Assembly: GCF_000515415.1 (NCBI RefSeq)
Contig: NZ_KI911783.1
Coordinates: forward strand, 226,501 to 290,500
Origin: Bradyrhizobium sp. WSM1417
Lineage (GTDB): Bacteria > Pseudomonadota > Alphaproteobacteria > Rhizobiales > Xanthobacteraceae
DNA: 64,000 bases
Direction: 5' to 3'
The notes below the pieces were generated by a model. That model had not been told where the DNA came from. It searched no databases and worked only from the letters and a program-made list of their open reading frames with translations. This document shows positions 8,940 through 17,687 of this stretch, piece after piece; position 1 is the stretch's first letter, and each line of letters starts with the position of its first letter. A program made the translations under genes and the position numbers.

Positions 8940-10796
8940 ATGAGGATGGTCATCGCGATCAAACGGCTCCTGATCGCCTGCCTGTTCGCAACCCTGGCAC
9001 ATGAATGCCCTGCAGCCGACGGTCCGGGGCAGCGCTCGATCCTGGTGCTGGAAGACGCCGACTTTCGTTCGCCATTTTATTCGGAGATTTTTGCCGGTAT
9101 CCGCACGGCTGCGAAGGAAAATGGAGAGATCCACACCGTGATCTACGGCGAAAGCCTCGATCTCGCCCGTTTCCCGGGACCGGACTACGAGGAGAGCCTG
9201 GTCGGTCATCTCAAGACCAAATACGCGCATCGGTCGATCGACGTCATCGTCTCGATCGGCGTCGCGTCGGCGAAATTCCTTCAGGGGCGCAAGCACGACA
9301 TCTGGCCCGCCGCACCCGTGGTTTACGGCTTCGTGCCCGATCTGCCCGAGACGCGCGCGCTGTTCCTGCCCGGCACGACCGCAATCTTTGCCAAAGTGTC
9401 TCCGACGCAGATACTGACTGCGGCACGCGCGGTCGTTCCCGACTTGACTGGCGTCGTCCTCGTTGGCGATGCATGGAAAAATCCGCTGACATATGGCCAC
9501 TGGAAGCAGGAATTCGCGGCCGCGATGCCGGATCTCGAGATTATCGATCTATCCGGCATGGTGCTGCGGGAAGTGCGCGAACGGGTCGGCTCCTTGCCCC
9601 CTCGCTCTGCAATCCTGACCTCGGCGATGTATTCCGACGGCGAAGGCACCCACTATTTGCCGGCTGCAGCGCTTGCCCGTGTCGCCGAGCGCGCGAACCG
9701 CCCGATCATCATCACTTCCGATACATTTCTCGGGCGGACGGGAGTCGGCGGCTTCCTGCTGCTGCCCGAAACCATCGGACGGGAAGCCGGCCAATTGGCA
9801 ATGCGGATTCTCGGCGGCGAATCGCCGTCGAACATTCCGTCCGTTGCCGGGGACAACGTGAAGCCGATCTTCGACTGGAGACAGCTCAAGCTCTGGAATG
9901 TGGACGAAGCCCATCTGCCTCCGGGCAGCGAGGTGCGTTTCCGAGAACCGAGCTTCTGGGAGCAGTATTATTGGCGTGTCATGATCAGTGTCGGCGTGGT
10001 GCTGGTGCAGGCGACGATGATCGCCGTCCTCCTGCGCGAGCGCAGGCTGCGATTCCTGGCGGAGGTCGAGGCACGCCAGCGCATGTCGGAGCTTGCCCAC
10101 ATGAATCGCCTTGCGACCGCGGGCGAGATGTCTGCGACGATCGCGCATGAGCTGAGCCAGCCGCTCGCCGCCATTCTGATCAATGCTGAGACCGCCGAGC
10201 AGGTGTTGCAGACACAGGCACCTGACCTCGGCGTGATCAGGGAGATACTGGGTGACATTCGCCGAGACGACAAGCGCGCGAACGAGATCGTCGTTCAGGT
10301 GCGCTCATTTCTGAAGAGGGCCCGCACAGAGCGGATCGAGCTCGACCTCAACGCGGCGGTCAGCGATGTGTTTAGGTTCCTTTCCATTCAGGCCCTGACC
10401 TACGACGTTTCGCTCGCGACGGATCGATGGTCCTCGGATATTCGCGTAAGTGCCGACAAAGTGCAGCTCCAGCAGGCTATTCTGAACCTGGTCATGAATG
10501 CCATCGAAGCGGTGGCCGATCTGCCGGAGGATCGGCGACGCATCGTCGGTCGAACCAGCCTTGCGAACAATCAGGCCATGATCTCGATCGCAGATGCCGG
10601 CGACGGCATCCGCACAGAAAAGGTAACCGAAATCTTCAAGCCGTTTTTCACAACCAAGACGCGGGGGATGGGCATCGGCCTCTCGATTACGCGCACGATC
10701 ATCGAGGCACATGGCGGGCGCATCTGGGCCGAGAACGCGCCGACGGGAGGCGCCGTCTTTCATATCAGCCTGCCGCTGGCTGTGGCACGGTCGTGA
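8940..10796 (+). CDS. Orphan sensor histidine kinase with ABC-substrate-binding-like sensor domain
   Basis: A 618-aa membrane kinase. A signal-like N-terminus leads into a periplasmic domain of about 320 aa (SILVLEDADFRSPFYSEIF..., later GGFLLLPETIGREAGQLAMRILGG) that resembles the ABC transporter substrate-binding (TrpX/YtrF-like) fold. A membrane span follows (about residues 345-365, VMISVGVVLVQATMIAVLL), then a HisKA region with H-box HELSQPLAAI (His about 403) and an HATPase with N-box NLVMNAIEAV, G1 DAGDGI and G2 GMGIGLSI. No response regulator gene is adjacent, so its partner is elsewhere. The start is the ATG beginning the signal segment; no strong ribosome site is seen. Confidence 0.88.
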   Translation: MRMVIAIKRLLIACLFATLAHECPAADGPGQRSILVLEDADFRSPFYSEIFAGIRTAAKENGEIHTVIYGESLDLARFPGPDYEESLVGHLKTKYAHRSIDVIVSIGVASAKFLQGRKHDIWPAAPVVYGFVPDLPETRALFLPGTTAIFAKVSPTQILTAARAVVPDLTGVVLVGDAWKNPLTYGHWKQEFAAAMPDLEIIDLSGMVLREVRERVGSLPPRSAILTSAMYSDGEGTHYLPAAALARVAERANRPIIITSDTFLGRTGVGGFLLLPETIGREAGQLAMRILGGESPSNIPSVAGDNVKPIFDWRQLKLWNVDEAHLPPGSEVRFREPSFWEQYYWRVMISVGVVLVQATMIAVLLRERRLRFLAEVEARQRMSELAHMNRLATAGEMSATIAHELSQPLAAILINAETAEQVLQTQAPDLGVIREILGDIRRDDKRANEIVVQVRSFLKRARTERIELDLNAAVSDVFRFLSIQALTYDVSLATDRWSSDIRVSADKVQLQQAILNLVMNAIEAVADLPEDRRRIVGRTSLANNQAMISIADAGDGIRTEKVTEIFKPFFTTKTRGMGIGLSITRTIIEAHGGRIWAENAPTGGAVFHISLPLAVARS

Positions 10797-10831
10797 GTCG
10801 AGGCCCTCTGCCGTTCAAGTAGCTCCACCCG

Positions 10832-12391
10832 TCACATGAACGCCTTTTCCAGCGTCGCGAAGATCACCGCGAGCGATTTGTCGTGCCGCGTCACCGGCGG
10901 CACCGGGCGATCGATCTTCATCAGCTGATAGACCGCCATCTGGGCCGCGCGCACCGAATATTCGACGGTGAACACGACGTCATCGGGGATTTCGACGAAC
11001 TGGCTGACGAAGGCGAGATTGACGGAATTCCTGGGCACCGGCAGCGGCCGGTCGGTCGCGGTGCGCGGCATGAACATGCTGGTGATATAGGGCATGCGGC
11101 AGGGAACGCAGATCGCATCCTCGAAGACGCCAGGGTCGAAGTTCAGGTGACCGCAAAGCTCCTTCAGGATGTCGGCGCCGCCGCAATCGGACATCGGCTT
11201 GGCCACGAAATTGCCGACGCGATCGGGATGCAGCGCATAGCCCCAGAACACCTGCACGTTGTTCGGCTGTCCGGCGAAATGCGGCTGGTGATACAGCACT
11301 ACCGACATCAGCCAGTTGGAGTCCCTGAACGTGACGAGGCCGCCGGTGCCGGCCTTGTTGCCGGAGAACGCCTCCATCTTGTCGAAGAAGCGCGGATCGC
11401 GGCAGGTGACAGTGAATGACAGCCAATAGGATTCCGGGATCGACGCGTTGAACGCGGACGGCTTGCCGAATTCGGGACGCCCCTTCGCGATCTGTTCCCA
11501 CAGCGCCCAACCCCGGCTGTCGGACTTGGTCAGGCGAGGAGCCGGCTCGGTCATCGAGCCCAGGCTCGAGGCATCGGTCATCGAGCCGTTCTGAAAGAAC
11601 ACGAGATCGCCGTCCTCGATCTGGACATTGGCGGTGCGGCCGTCGCGGTCGAGTACGAGCTGGCGCACCCGCAAGAGTCCGTCCTCGCTCTCGATCGCCA
11701 TGTCGGTGACGGCAGTGCCGCGCACGAACTGAACGCCCTGCCCCTTGAGCCAGTCGGCAAGCGGCCGCACGATCGCGTCATACTGGTTGTAGACGGTGCG
11801 CTTGACGCCGGCGAGCGTCTCGATGCGGGGGAATTCGTTCATGAAGCGATGCAGATAGCGTTTCAGCTCGACCGCGCTGTGCCAGGGCTGGAAGGCGAAA
11901 GTGGTCTGCCACATGTACCAGAAATTGGATTCGAAGAATTTGGGCGACAGCCAGTCGGTGATGCGGCTGTTGCCGAGCGTCTCCTCCGAGGCCTCCGTGA
12001 GCCGCAGCAACTCGAGCCGGTCGCGCCCGGAAAATCCCATATGCGAGACATCGAGCTTGAAGCGGTTGCGATCGACCAGCCGCGCGCGCGAATGCGCAGG
12101 GTTCTCGGTGTTGAACGCGACGGTTTCCTCGCGCACGCTGAGGCCGGGATGTTCGAGCGAGGGAATGCTCGACAGCAGGTCCCAGGTGCATTCGTAGTGA
12201 TCGGTCGTGAGCATGCGTCCGCCGCGCAGCGAATAAGCGCCGTTCGCGAGCAGCGCGCCGTCGAGGCTGCCGCCGACCAGCGGCTGCGCCTCGTAGATCA
12301 CGATGTCCCGCCCCGGCAGCTGCGCGTCACGAACCAGGAACGCCGCGCCCGCGAGCGATCCAACGCCGCCACCGATGAAATACGCCTTCAT
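10832..12391 (-). CDS. ohyA: Oleate hydratase (myosin-cross-reactive antigen family)
   Basis: A 519-aa FAD enzyme that adds water to the cis-9 double bond of oleate to give 10-hydroxystearate. The N-terminus carries the dinucleotide motif GGGVGSLAGAAFL, then YEAQPLVGGSLDGA and RGGRMLTTDHYECTWDLL, all typical of the family. RTVYNQYDAIVRPL and the C-terminal SQFVEIPDDVVFTVEYSVR also fit. I chose ATG 12391, preceded by GAGG with a 6-nt spacer, rather than an upstream start giving 28 more residues. It is convergent with the sensor kinase gene. Usual roles are detoxification or conversion of unsaturated fatty acids. Confidence 0.92.
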   Translation of the reverse strand: MKAYFIGGGVGSLAGAAFLVRDAQLPGRDIVIYEAQPLVGGSLDGALLANGAYSLRGGRMLTTDHYECTWDLLSSIPSLEHPGLSVREETVAFNTENPAHSRARLVDRNRFKLDVSHMGFSGRDRLELLRLTEASEETLGNSRITDWLSPKFFESNFWYMWQTTFAFQPWHSAVELKRYLHRFMNEFPRIETLAGVKRTVYNQYDAIVRPLADWLKGQGVQFVRGTAVTDMAIESEDGLLRVRQLVLDRDGRTANVQIEDGDLVFFQNGSMTDASSLGSMTEPAPRLTKSDSRGWALWEQIAKGRPEFGKPSAFNASIPESYWLSFTVTCRDPRFFDKMEAFSGNKAGTGGLVTFRDSNWLMSVVLYHQPHFAGQPNNVQVFWGYALHPDRVGNFVAKPMSDCGGADILKELCGHLNFDPGVFEDAICVPCRMPYITSMFMPRTATDRPLPVPRNSVNLAFVSQFVEIPDDVVFTVEYSVRAAQMAVYQLMKIDRPVPPVTRHDKSLAVIFATLEKAFM

Positions 12392-12796
12392 GTCTTGCCT
12401 CGATCTGCAATTCGAATTGTCGCGGCGACATTGCATGGCGAGACACTGGCCGGAGTTGCGCTGGATCAAGCGCAACGCGCATGAGGATCACGTTGAGTTG
12501 AGCGATTGACTGATCAGCCCCGGCATGGCGTCCTTTCGCGACATCATCGAATCATGTCTTGACATTGCGGCCGTACCTCGGAGCGACCCATGATGCGCGA
12601 CCGCCTGTGATTGCGTCATTCGCGGCAGAGTGATGGCGGAGTTGCGGTCGACGCCCGTGATGCGACAATAAATCTCACAGACGCACGCAGCCGCGCGAAT
12701 CGAACGCGCTGAAACTGCGTCGTTTCGACGCCCGCACTGGCCGGAACGCGCGGGCTGACCATGTGTTGTCACACGACATTAAACTGGAGTGATGAC
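12392..12796. other. Non-coding spacer between ohyA and the His-rich gene
   Basis: About 400 nt between two divergent genes. No convincing coding frame is seen. It holds a FixK/FNR-like site (12456-12469) on the ohyA side and a weak EcfG-like promoter (GGAAC at 12743-12747 with TGTT 16 nt later) on the side of the His-rich gene. Otherwise I see nothing in it. Confidence 0.5.
12456..12469. promoter_or_regulatory. Candidate FixK/FNR-type box upstream of ohyA
   Basis: TTGCGCTGGATCAA fits the rhizobial FixK2 pattern TTG(A/C)-N6-(T/G)CAA and also keeps the TGG centre common in such boxes. It is centred about 70 bp upstream of the ohyA start codon, a workable distance for activation near -40. By chance a few such matches are expected in 64 kb, so this is only suggestive. 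Confidence 0.3.
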
Positions 12797-13117
12797 ATGA
12801 AGTATCTCTTTGTCGCGATGGCCGTCGGTGCTGCGGCGCTTGTCGGCGGATCCGCGGCGAACGCGGCCGATCATTCAAGCGCAAAACAGAACGCACCAAC
12901 CGCCCAGTCAACCGATATCAGCGCGCAGCACAGGCACCACCATCACGGCCATCGCCATCACTGGCGTCCTCACCACCATCACGGCTATTATCGTCCGCAC
13001 TACCGGAGCTACGGCTATTATCCGCGGCACCACGGGTACTACGGCGGCGGACCGTACGGATATTATGGCGGCGGCGGTCCCAGCGTGACGTTCGGCTTCG
13101 GCGGCAGCCGCTGGTAA
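12797..13117 (+). CDS. His/Tyr/Gly-rich small secreted protein
   Basis: A 106-aa product with a signal peptide (about residues 1-23, ANAA-DHSS). The mature part has dense histidine clusters (HRHHHHGHRHHWRPHHHHG, about residues 50-68) and then Tyr/Gly-rich repeats (GYYPRHHGYYGGGPYGYYGGGG). No cysteines. The His clusters would be expected to bind metal ions such as Ni, Cu or Zn in the periplasm, but that is inferred from composition. Start ATG 12797 follows GGAG. It ends 20 nt before a strong hairpin terminator. Confidence 0.8.
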   Translation: MKYLFVAMAVGAAALVGGSAANAADHSSAKQNAPTAQSTDISAQHRHHHHGHRHHWRPHHHHGYYRPHYRSYGYYPRHHGYYGGGPYGYYGGGGPSVTFGFGGSRW

Positions 13118-13136
13118 GACGGTCGCCGGTAAGACG

Positions 13137-13165
13137 AAAGGCCCGCGAAATGCGGGCCTTTTTTT
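13137..13165. terminator. Bidirectional intrinsic terminator
   Basis: AAAGGCCCGC and GCGGGCCTTT pair around a GAAAT loop and are followed by T residues on the plus strand, with A residues before them. It lies between the convergent ends of the His-rich gene (13117) and the amine oxidase gene (13176) and can serve both. Confidence 0.9.
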
Positions 13166-13175
13166 GCTCGTCAGC

Positions 13176-14447
13176 CTATCCCCGCAAGATCATCCCCGCC
13201 GTCTGCTGACCGCTCGCCAGCGCCGCTTCGACCGTGCCCATGTCGGCTCCGCGATAGAGCGCCTCGCCGGAGAACAGCACCGGCCCGTCGGCGCGCGCGA
13301 GGATCGTTTGCGCCTCGCGCGTTCGCGGCGTCGCCCAGGAATAGGCGCCGCGGGCGTAGGGATCGTGCGCCCAGTTTGTCGCAACGGCCGCGATGAGCTC
13401 GCGCGCGAGGTCCTCACGCGAGAGGCCGAAGACGGTCGCAAGCGAATCAAGCCCGGCGTCGATCAGCGCTTGCGGGTCGAGCTGCGCCAACGCTGCCGTG
13501 CGCGGGCCGCCGAACCATCCGGTCAGCACGAGATGCCGGTTCGGATATTGCGTCCACCACACCGGGATGGCCTGGTCGGTCAAAAGGAAGCTCATGTCCG
13601 CGAGCTCTTCCTTGCGCTCGCGCCACCATGGCCGCCTGAAGTGCAGCAGGATTTTTACTACGTTACCGAAGCCGATGTCGTCGGCAGACGCCGCCTTCAC
13701 GCGCGCGCTCTCCGGGAGAGCGATCTCGCGCAGCAACGGCAACGGAACAGTGAGGATCACGCGATCGCAGCCATGTACCCCGCGGCCGACACAGCGAACG
13801 GCGAGCGCGCCGCCCTCCTCCTCGATCGCCGACACCACGCAGCCGAAGCGAAAAATCACGCCAAGCTTGCGGCACTCGGCCGTCAGGAACTCGATCATCG
13901 CACCATAGCCGCCCTTGACCCGCGCCTGCGGAGAGTGCCCGCCAGCCATCCATTCCTCGCGCAGCGCCAGCGTCGAAGCGCGCTCGGGATCGGCCGCATC
14001 ATAGCCCTCGACCATTCGCTCGATCGCATGGCGCAGCCGCGCATGCTCATCGCCGGCAAAATGCCGGCGCAGGAAGTCGGCGACGGTGAGGTCGTCGTTC
14101 AATTCCCGAACCACGGCGTGCAGCTCAGCCTCATGCGGATCGTGGCGATCCTCGCGCACGATGTCTGCGCCGTCAAAGCCCCACCGCTCGCCTTCGATCT
14201 CCTGCAGGGATAGCCCGGCCTCCCGCAGCAGCGCGCGCGTGACCGGCGCCTCGCCGTGGACGAATTCGGCGCCACCATCGGCGGGGTAGCCGAATTCCGA
14301 AGCAGGCAGCGGATGGATGCGGCCGCCGCAGCGCTCGCGCGCCTCCAGGATCGTCACTGTCTTGCCCGCGCGCGCCAGCTCGCGCGCCGCCATCAGGCCG
14401 GCCGCGCCGGCACCGACGATGACGATATGCTCTGATGTTGCCGACAT
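13176..14447 (-). CDS. Flavin-dependent amine oxidase family protein
   Basis: A 423-aa FAD oxidoreductase. The N-terminus HIVIVGAGAAGLMAARELA is the GxGxxG dinucleotide site, followed by LEARERCGGRIHPLP (the monoamine oxidase GGR motif). The C-terminal FAD contact is LFSGEALYRGADMGTVEAAL. The amine substrate is unknown. I chose ATG 14447 because the upstream RibD-like gene ends at 14458, leaving a 10-nt gap. It is the last gene of an operon with the RibD-like and heme-binding genes. Confidence 0.9.
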   Translation of the reverse strand: MSATSEHIVIVGAGAAGLMAARELARAGKTVTILEARERCGGRIHPLPASEFGYPADGGAEFVHGEAPVTRALLREAGLSLQEIEGERWGFDGADIVREDRHDPHEAELHAVVRELNDDLTVADFLRRHFAGDEHARLRHAIERMVEGYDAADPERASTLALREEWMAGGHSPQARVKGGYGAMIEFLTAECRKLGVIFRFGCVVSAIEEEGGALAVRCVGRGVHGCDRVILTVPLPLLREIALPESARVKAASADDIGFGNVVKILLHFRRPWWRERKEELADMSFLLTDQAIPVWWTQYPNRHLVLTGWFGGPRTAALAQLDPQALIDAGLDSLATVFGLSREDLARELIAAVATNWAHDPYARGAYSWATPRTREAQTILARADGPVLFSGEALYRGADMGTVEAALASGQQTAGMILRG

Positions 14448-14457
14448 CTCGGTGCTG

Positions 14458-15168
14458 CTACTTGCCCACAGCCTGCGGATCGTTCTGGAACAGATAGCGC
14501 AGCAGCAGGACACCGCCGCCGAGATCCCGCGTGCTCTCCAGCGTCATCGCGCTCAGCGGTGCACGCCGATCGCCCTCGGCGTCCGTGGAATCGAACACGA
14601 AGGGAGCGCCCCTGGCGCCGTCGATCGCGGGACTGAGGACCAGATTGAACTCGTCGATCAGGCCGGCGCGCAGGAACGCGCCGTTGGCGACGCCGCCGCC
14701 CTCCACCAGCAGGCGCTTCACGCCGAGCTCGCGGTTGAGAATGTCCACTGTCAGTGCGAGGTCGATCTCGGACTTGCCGGCAAAGATATAGGAAACGCCC
14801 TCGCCGCGGAGCCCCGCGAGATGCGAATCCGAGACGCTCTCGGTCAGCACGACGACGATCGGATCGCCGCCGATATCGGAGCGGCCCCAGCCGATCTTGC
14901 CCTGTGCATCGAGCACGACGCCATAGGTTTTCGCGTCGCGCCGCGCGAACCAGTTTTCGCGCGGAAATTTCGCGTCCGTCGTCGCGGGATAGGGCTCGCC
15001 CTTGGCGAACTCCGAGCCGGTGACGCGGCCGATCACCCAGGCATCGCCGCCGAGCTCGTCATGGATCTTCTCGAACCAGTCCGTCCCTGCCCCCTTCGGG
15101 CGCCAGCGGCTCGGATGGGTGCGGCCGTCCAGACTCGAATGCATCAGACAGATGACGTAAGGCTTCAT
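14458..15168 (-). CDS. RibD C-terminal/dihydrofolate-reductase-like protein
   Basis: A 236-aa protein of the RibD-C/DHFR-like reductase fold. MKPYVICLMHSSLDGR is the typical first strand of the family, and LLVEGGGVANGAFLRAGLIDEF (written here only as the landmark around residues 178-199) is the conserved cofactor-binding segment. Related proteins reduce pterin- or pyrimidine-type substrates with NADPH; this one's substrate is unknown and it has no deaminase domain. Start ATG 15168 follows GGAG by 6 nt. It is the middle gene of the operon, 19 nt from the upstream gene. Confidence 0.88.
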   Translation of the reverse strand: MKPYVICLMHSSLDGRTHPSRWRPKGAGTDWFEKIHDELGGDAWVIGRVTGSEFAKGEPYPATTDAKFPRENWFARRDAKTYGVVLDAQGKIGWGRSDIGGDPIVVVLTESVSDSHLAGLRGEGVSYIFAGKSEIDLALTVDILNRELGVKRLLVEGGGVANGAFLRAGLIDEFNLVLSPAIDGARGAPFVFDSTDAEGDRRAPLSAMTLESTRDLGGGVLLLRYLFQNDPQAVGK

Positions 15169-15187
15169 GCGTATCTCCGGGCCGCGC

Positions 15188-15862
15188 TCAGGCTGCCGGT
15201 TCATTGCCCTTCTCATTCCCCGTAGCGCGATCGTTCACGATCACCGCGAGGGGATTGAGCTTTGGCGGAGCGACGAGTTTCAGCGTGTTGGTGTCGCGAT
15301 GGTTGAACGGTGCGCCGCGCACGAACAACTCGGTCTGGATCAGATAGGTCCAACTGCCGTCGTCGTTGAAGGTGATGTCGCAGCGGTAAGCATCGGTGCG
15401 GAACGCTTGTTCCAGAAAATCAGTCGAGCAGATCCCGTAGGCGGTGTCGCCGCGCTTGGCGGTGACGGAGATCTCCTTGTCGTCCGGCCCGGCCTTGCCC
15501 GACGCCAGCAGCACCTGCCCGCGCGGGATTGCCAGCGTCTGCATGATCAACCCGGTCGCGGGCTCCCACAACCAGTAGCCGACCTGGTCGTGGAAGGTGA
15601 TGTCTTCCTCGGGGGTGTTGATGTGGATGTGATAGCGCAGCCCATAGAGCAGCTGCGGCCCATTGGCCTGGGGATCGATGGGGTCCATCCGGATGCGCTC
15701 GATGAAGGTCCGCCGCTCCGGCCCCTCCGCCTTTGGATTGATGTCGATACCCTTGTCGGCCTGCCAGACGCCGGCGAGACGGCGGAGCGGACCGAGATTG
15801 GCGAGGCCGTCGGGCGAGACGTCCTCGGGCTCGGTGAAGATATCGGCGGGAAGGGGCAGCAT
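15188..15862 (-). CDS. Heme-binding beta-barrel (nitrobindin/FABP-like) protein
   Basis: A 224-aa protein. LANLGPLRRLAGVWQADKG near residues 20-38 and the later HDQVGYWLWEPATGLIMQTL match the beta-barrel family that includes nitrobindin and its larger proteobacterial relatives, which bind heme b in the barrel. RRGDTAYGICSTDFLEQAF and the DDGSWTYLIQT strand complete the fold. I chose ATG 15862, so that it begins MLPLPADIF. It is the first gene of the operon with the RibD-like protein and amine oxidase. Whether it keeps the heme-ligand histidine was not settled. Confidence 0.82.
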   Translation of the reverse strand: MLPLPADIFTEPEDVSPDGLANLGPLRRLAGVWQADKGIDINPKAEGPERRTFIERIRMDPIDPQANGPQLLYGLRYHIHINTPEEDITFHDQVGYWLWEPATGLIMQTLAIPRGQVLLASGKAGPDDKEISVTAKRGDTAYGICSTDFLEQAFRTDAYRCDITFNDDGSWTYLIQTELFVRGAPFNHRDTNTLKLVAPPKLNPLAVIVNDRATGNEKGNEPAA

Positions 15863-15995
15863 GGGTGTCCTCGCGTCATTGCGAGGCAGCCATAGCATGA
15901 GGGCGCGGGCGTGGCTCGTTCTGAAGCCTCACAATCGCGAATGGACATCCGCGCCACACGCAGACGATCCACGACGCGAAACGGAGCCAGGACGC

Positions 15996-16121
15996 TTAGT
16001 GGCGGTGGTCGCGGACCTCGGGGTGAGTCCGGTGGTCCCGAACGATGGTCGTCGCGTTCGAAGGTGTCACCACGTTCGCCAATGCGATCGCTGCGAGAGC
16101 CACGAGGATGTAGTTGCGCAT
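15996..16121 (-). CDS. Small secreted peptide (41 aa)
   Basis: A 42-codon frame: a hydrophobic leader MRNYILVALAAIALANVV is followed by a predicted cleavage after SNA and a tail TTIVRDHRTHPEVRDHRH rich in His and Arg. AAGGGA lies upstream of the ATG at a good distance. It is monocistronic, between the heme-binding operon and another secreted protein. The family is not recognised; the ribosome site and signal peptide make it credible despite its size. Confidence 0.55.
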   Translation of the reverse strand: MRNYILVALAAIALANVVTPSNATTIVRDHRTHPEVRDHRH

Positions 16122-16272
16122 CAGTCTTTCCCTTGCCAGGTGGATCACTGCGATCCACCTGACAACAGGCTAGACTGACCGGCTGGAATGATATGTGTCG
16201 TCAGTCACGCGCTGATCGTCGACACCCCCTGCGGCTTGCCTCGTGCAATCGGAGGAGAGGCCATCCGCGCTG

Positions 16273-16773
16273 CTACTTCAACGCAAGGCTGCTGCAATAT
16301 GCCGACGTTTCGCCGCTCCGCCAACCCGTGACGCGTCCCGCTTCCTTGCACTCGTCGTAGGTCTTGTAGTTGCCGACGTTACGGCACGTGAACGAATAGA
16401 CGCCACCCGAAACGTTGCAACCAACCCAGGGCTTGTCGGCCGCCTTGAAGCTCGATTGACAACCGCCGACGCAGCTGCCCGTGGCGGCGGCGAGCTTGGC
16501 AAGCTTCGCGGCGTCCGAGTTCGGCGCCAGTGACGCCGTCGAAGCGGCTGACGTGCGCGATGCGATACTGCGAGCTGTCGCGTGATGCGCCGGCCGGTGT
16601 GGCCGCGCCACATGCTTCGGCGCATCGACCGTGACGCCGGGAAGCTGGGTGTCGGCGGCGGTCGTGGTCGGCGTCGGTTGCGACATCGCGGTGCCGCCGA
16701 GGGCGCCGAGTAGCAGTGCAATCGATGAGATGGCGACAGCGGGACCCGTAACGAAGCGTGATGACAACGTCAT
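16273..16773 (-). CDS. Secreted hypothetical protein with Cys-rich C-terminus
   Basis: A 166-aa product. A signal peptide (about residues 1-31) leads into a Thr/Pro-, then His/Arg- and Ala/Ser-rich linker (residues about 35-95), then a compact C-terminal part with cysteines at GSCVGGCQSS, VGCNVS, FTCRNV, DECKEA and AYCSSL. The Cys pattern suggests a small disulfide-rich domain held at the end of a flexible linker. Start ATG 16773 has GGGAGG with an 8-nt spacer; the ATG 6 nt upstream is too close to it. Function unknown. Confidence 0.72.
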   Translation of the reverse strand: MTLSSRFVTGPAVAISSIALLLGALGGTAMSQPTPTTTAADTQLPGVTVDAPKHVARPHRPAHHATARSIASRTSAASTASLAPNSDAAKLAKLAAATGSCVGGCQSSFKAADKPWVGCNVSGGVYSFTCRNVGNYKTYDECKEAGRVTGWRSGETSAYCSSLALK

Positions 16774-16973
16774 GGCCATGTCCTCCCAGATGCGGGGACG
16801 GTCAATTCCGCCCCGAAGGCCAGGATATCACGCCTGATCCAGGTTGCATGGAGAGGAACTATGCAACTTGACACGGGCTGGCGACGCGCTCCGCATCGCG
16901 GGGGCAAGACGGTGCGGTCGGCCCGACCTGCGTGCGGACGGCCCCGGAACCTGTCGCAGCGATCATTCCGCAG

Positions 16974-17003
16974 TGATCCAGGACCTGTCCCCGTTCGTTT
17001 CCA
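16974..17003 (+). promoter_or_regulatory. ECF sigma promoter for rpoE-chrR (site 1 of 4)
   Basis: TGATCC (16974-16979) is followed after exactly 18 nt by TTTCCA, with CG immediately before TTT. TGATCC is the known -35 element of RpoE/ChrR-type regulons. The predicted start site lies about 20 nt before the rpoE start codon, consistent with autoregulation. An 11-bp sequence CGATCATTCCG at 16960-16970 just upstream recurs at 20429-20439. Confidence 0.75.
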
Positions 17004-17030
17004 GACCCACAGGTCGCTTGTCGAGGCGCT

Positions 17031-17687
17031 ATGATCGCTGCTATCCGAGCTTTAGATGCGCCAATTCGGGCGAAGGCTGGTTTTCCCCGGAGGTTTGAAG
17101 CGCGGCTGTCGACTGGCACGAGCAAAGGGCCGAACACAAAGGTGGATTGGGCTGATCTGATCGGACGCGTCGCCTCGGCCGGAGACCGGGAGGCCTTCAA
17201 GCGCCTATTCGAGCATTTCGCGCCACGCATCAAGGGACTGATGCTGAAGGCCGGGTGCAGTTCGGACGAGGCAGAGGAGATTGCTCAAAATACCCTGATC
17301 GCCGTCTGGCGGAAGGCAGGCCAGTTCGATCCTGCGACGGCCGGGGCAGCGGCATGGATATTCACCATCGCGCGCAATTTGCGCATCGATTTTCTCCGCA
17401 GCAGAGCGCGGGCAGACCGCCTGCGGGGCACCTCTGAGCTTCCCGAGACGCCGGATCCCGCCGAACCCGCGGATGCCGTCATGTCCCGCGTGCAGGACGC
17501 GGCGCGGATCAATTCGGCGGTCAAGCAGCTCTCGATGGAGCAATCCATGGTGGTGAGGTTATCGTTCATCGAGGAGAGGCCGCACCCGGAAATCGCAAGC
17601 CTGCTCGGCATTCCGCTCGGAACGGTAAAGTCGCGGATCAGGCTGGCGATGAACCGCCTGAGAGACATATTGGACGAAGAAGCATGA
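17031..17687 (+). CDS. rpoE: ECF sigma factor, RpoE/ChrR-partnered
   Basis: A 218-aa group IV sigma factor. Region 2 spans about residues 50-115 (DREAFKRLFEHFAPRIKGLML...EIAQNTLIAVWRKAGQFD...AWIFTIARNLRIDFLR). Region 4 spans about residues 165-215, with the helix-turn-helix PEIASLLGIPLGTVKSRIRLAM. The next gene, overlapping by ATGA, is a ChrR-type anti-sigma factor, which puts it in the group that answers singlet oxygen in Rhodobacter. The start at 17031 follows GAGG closely; an N-terminal tail of about 38 residues precedes the conserved part, so a later start is possible. Its own promoter and three others nearby share one motif. Confidence 0.92.
   Translation: MIAAIRALDAPIRAKAGFPRRFEARLSTGTSKGPNTKVDWADLIGRVASAGDREAFKRLFEHFAPRIKGLMLKAGCSSDEAEEIAQNTLIAVWRKAGQFDPATAGAAAWIFTIARNLRIDFLRSRARADRLRGTSELPETPDPAEPADAVMSRVQDAARINSAVKQLSMEQSMVVRLSFIEERPHPEIASLLGIPLGTVKSRIRLAMNRLRDILDEEA

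Noticed and set aside
16835..16864. Another TGATCC followed by 18 nt
   Set aside because: The downstream element reads CTATGC, unlike the four matched sites, and no plus-strand gene starts suitably.
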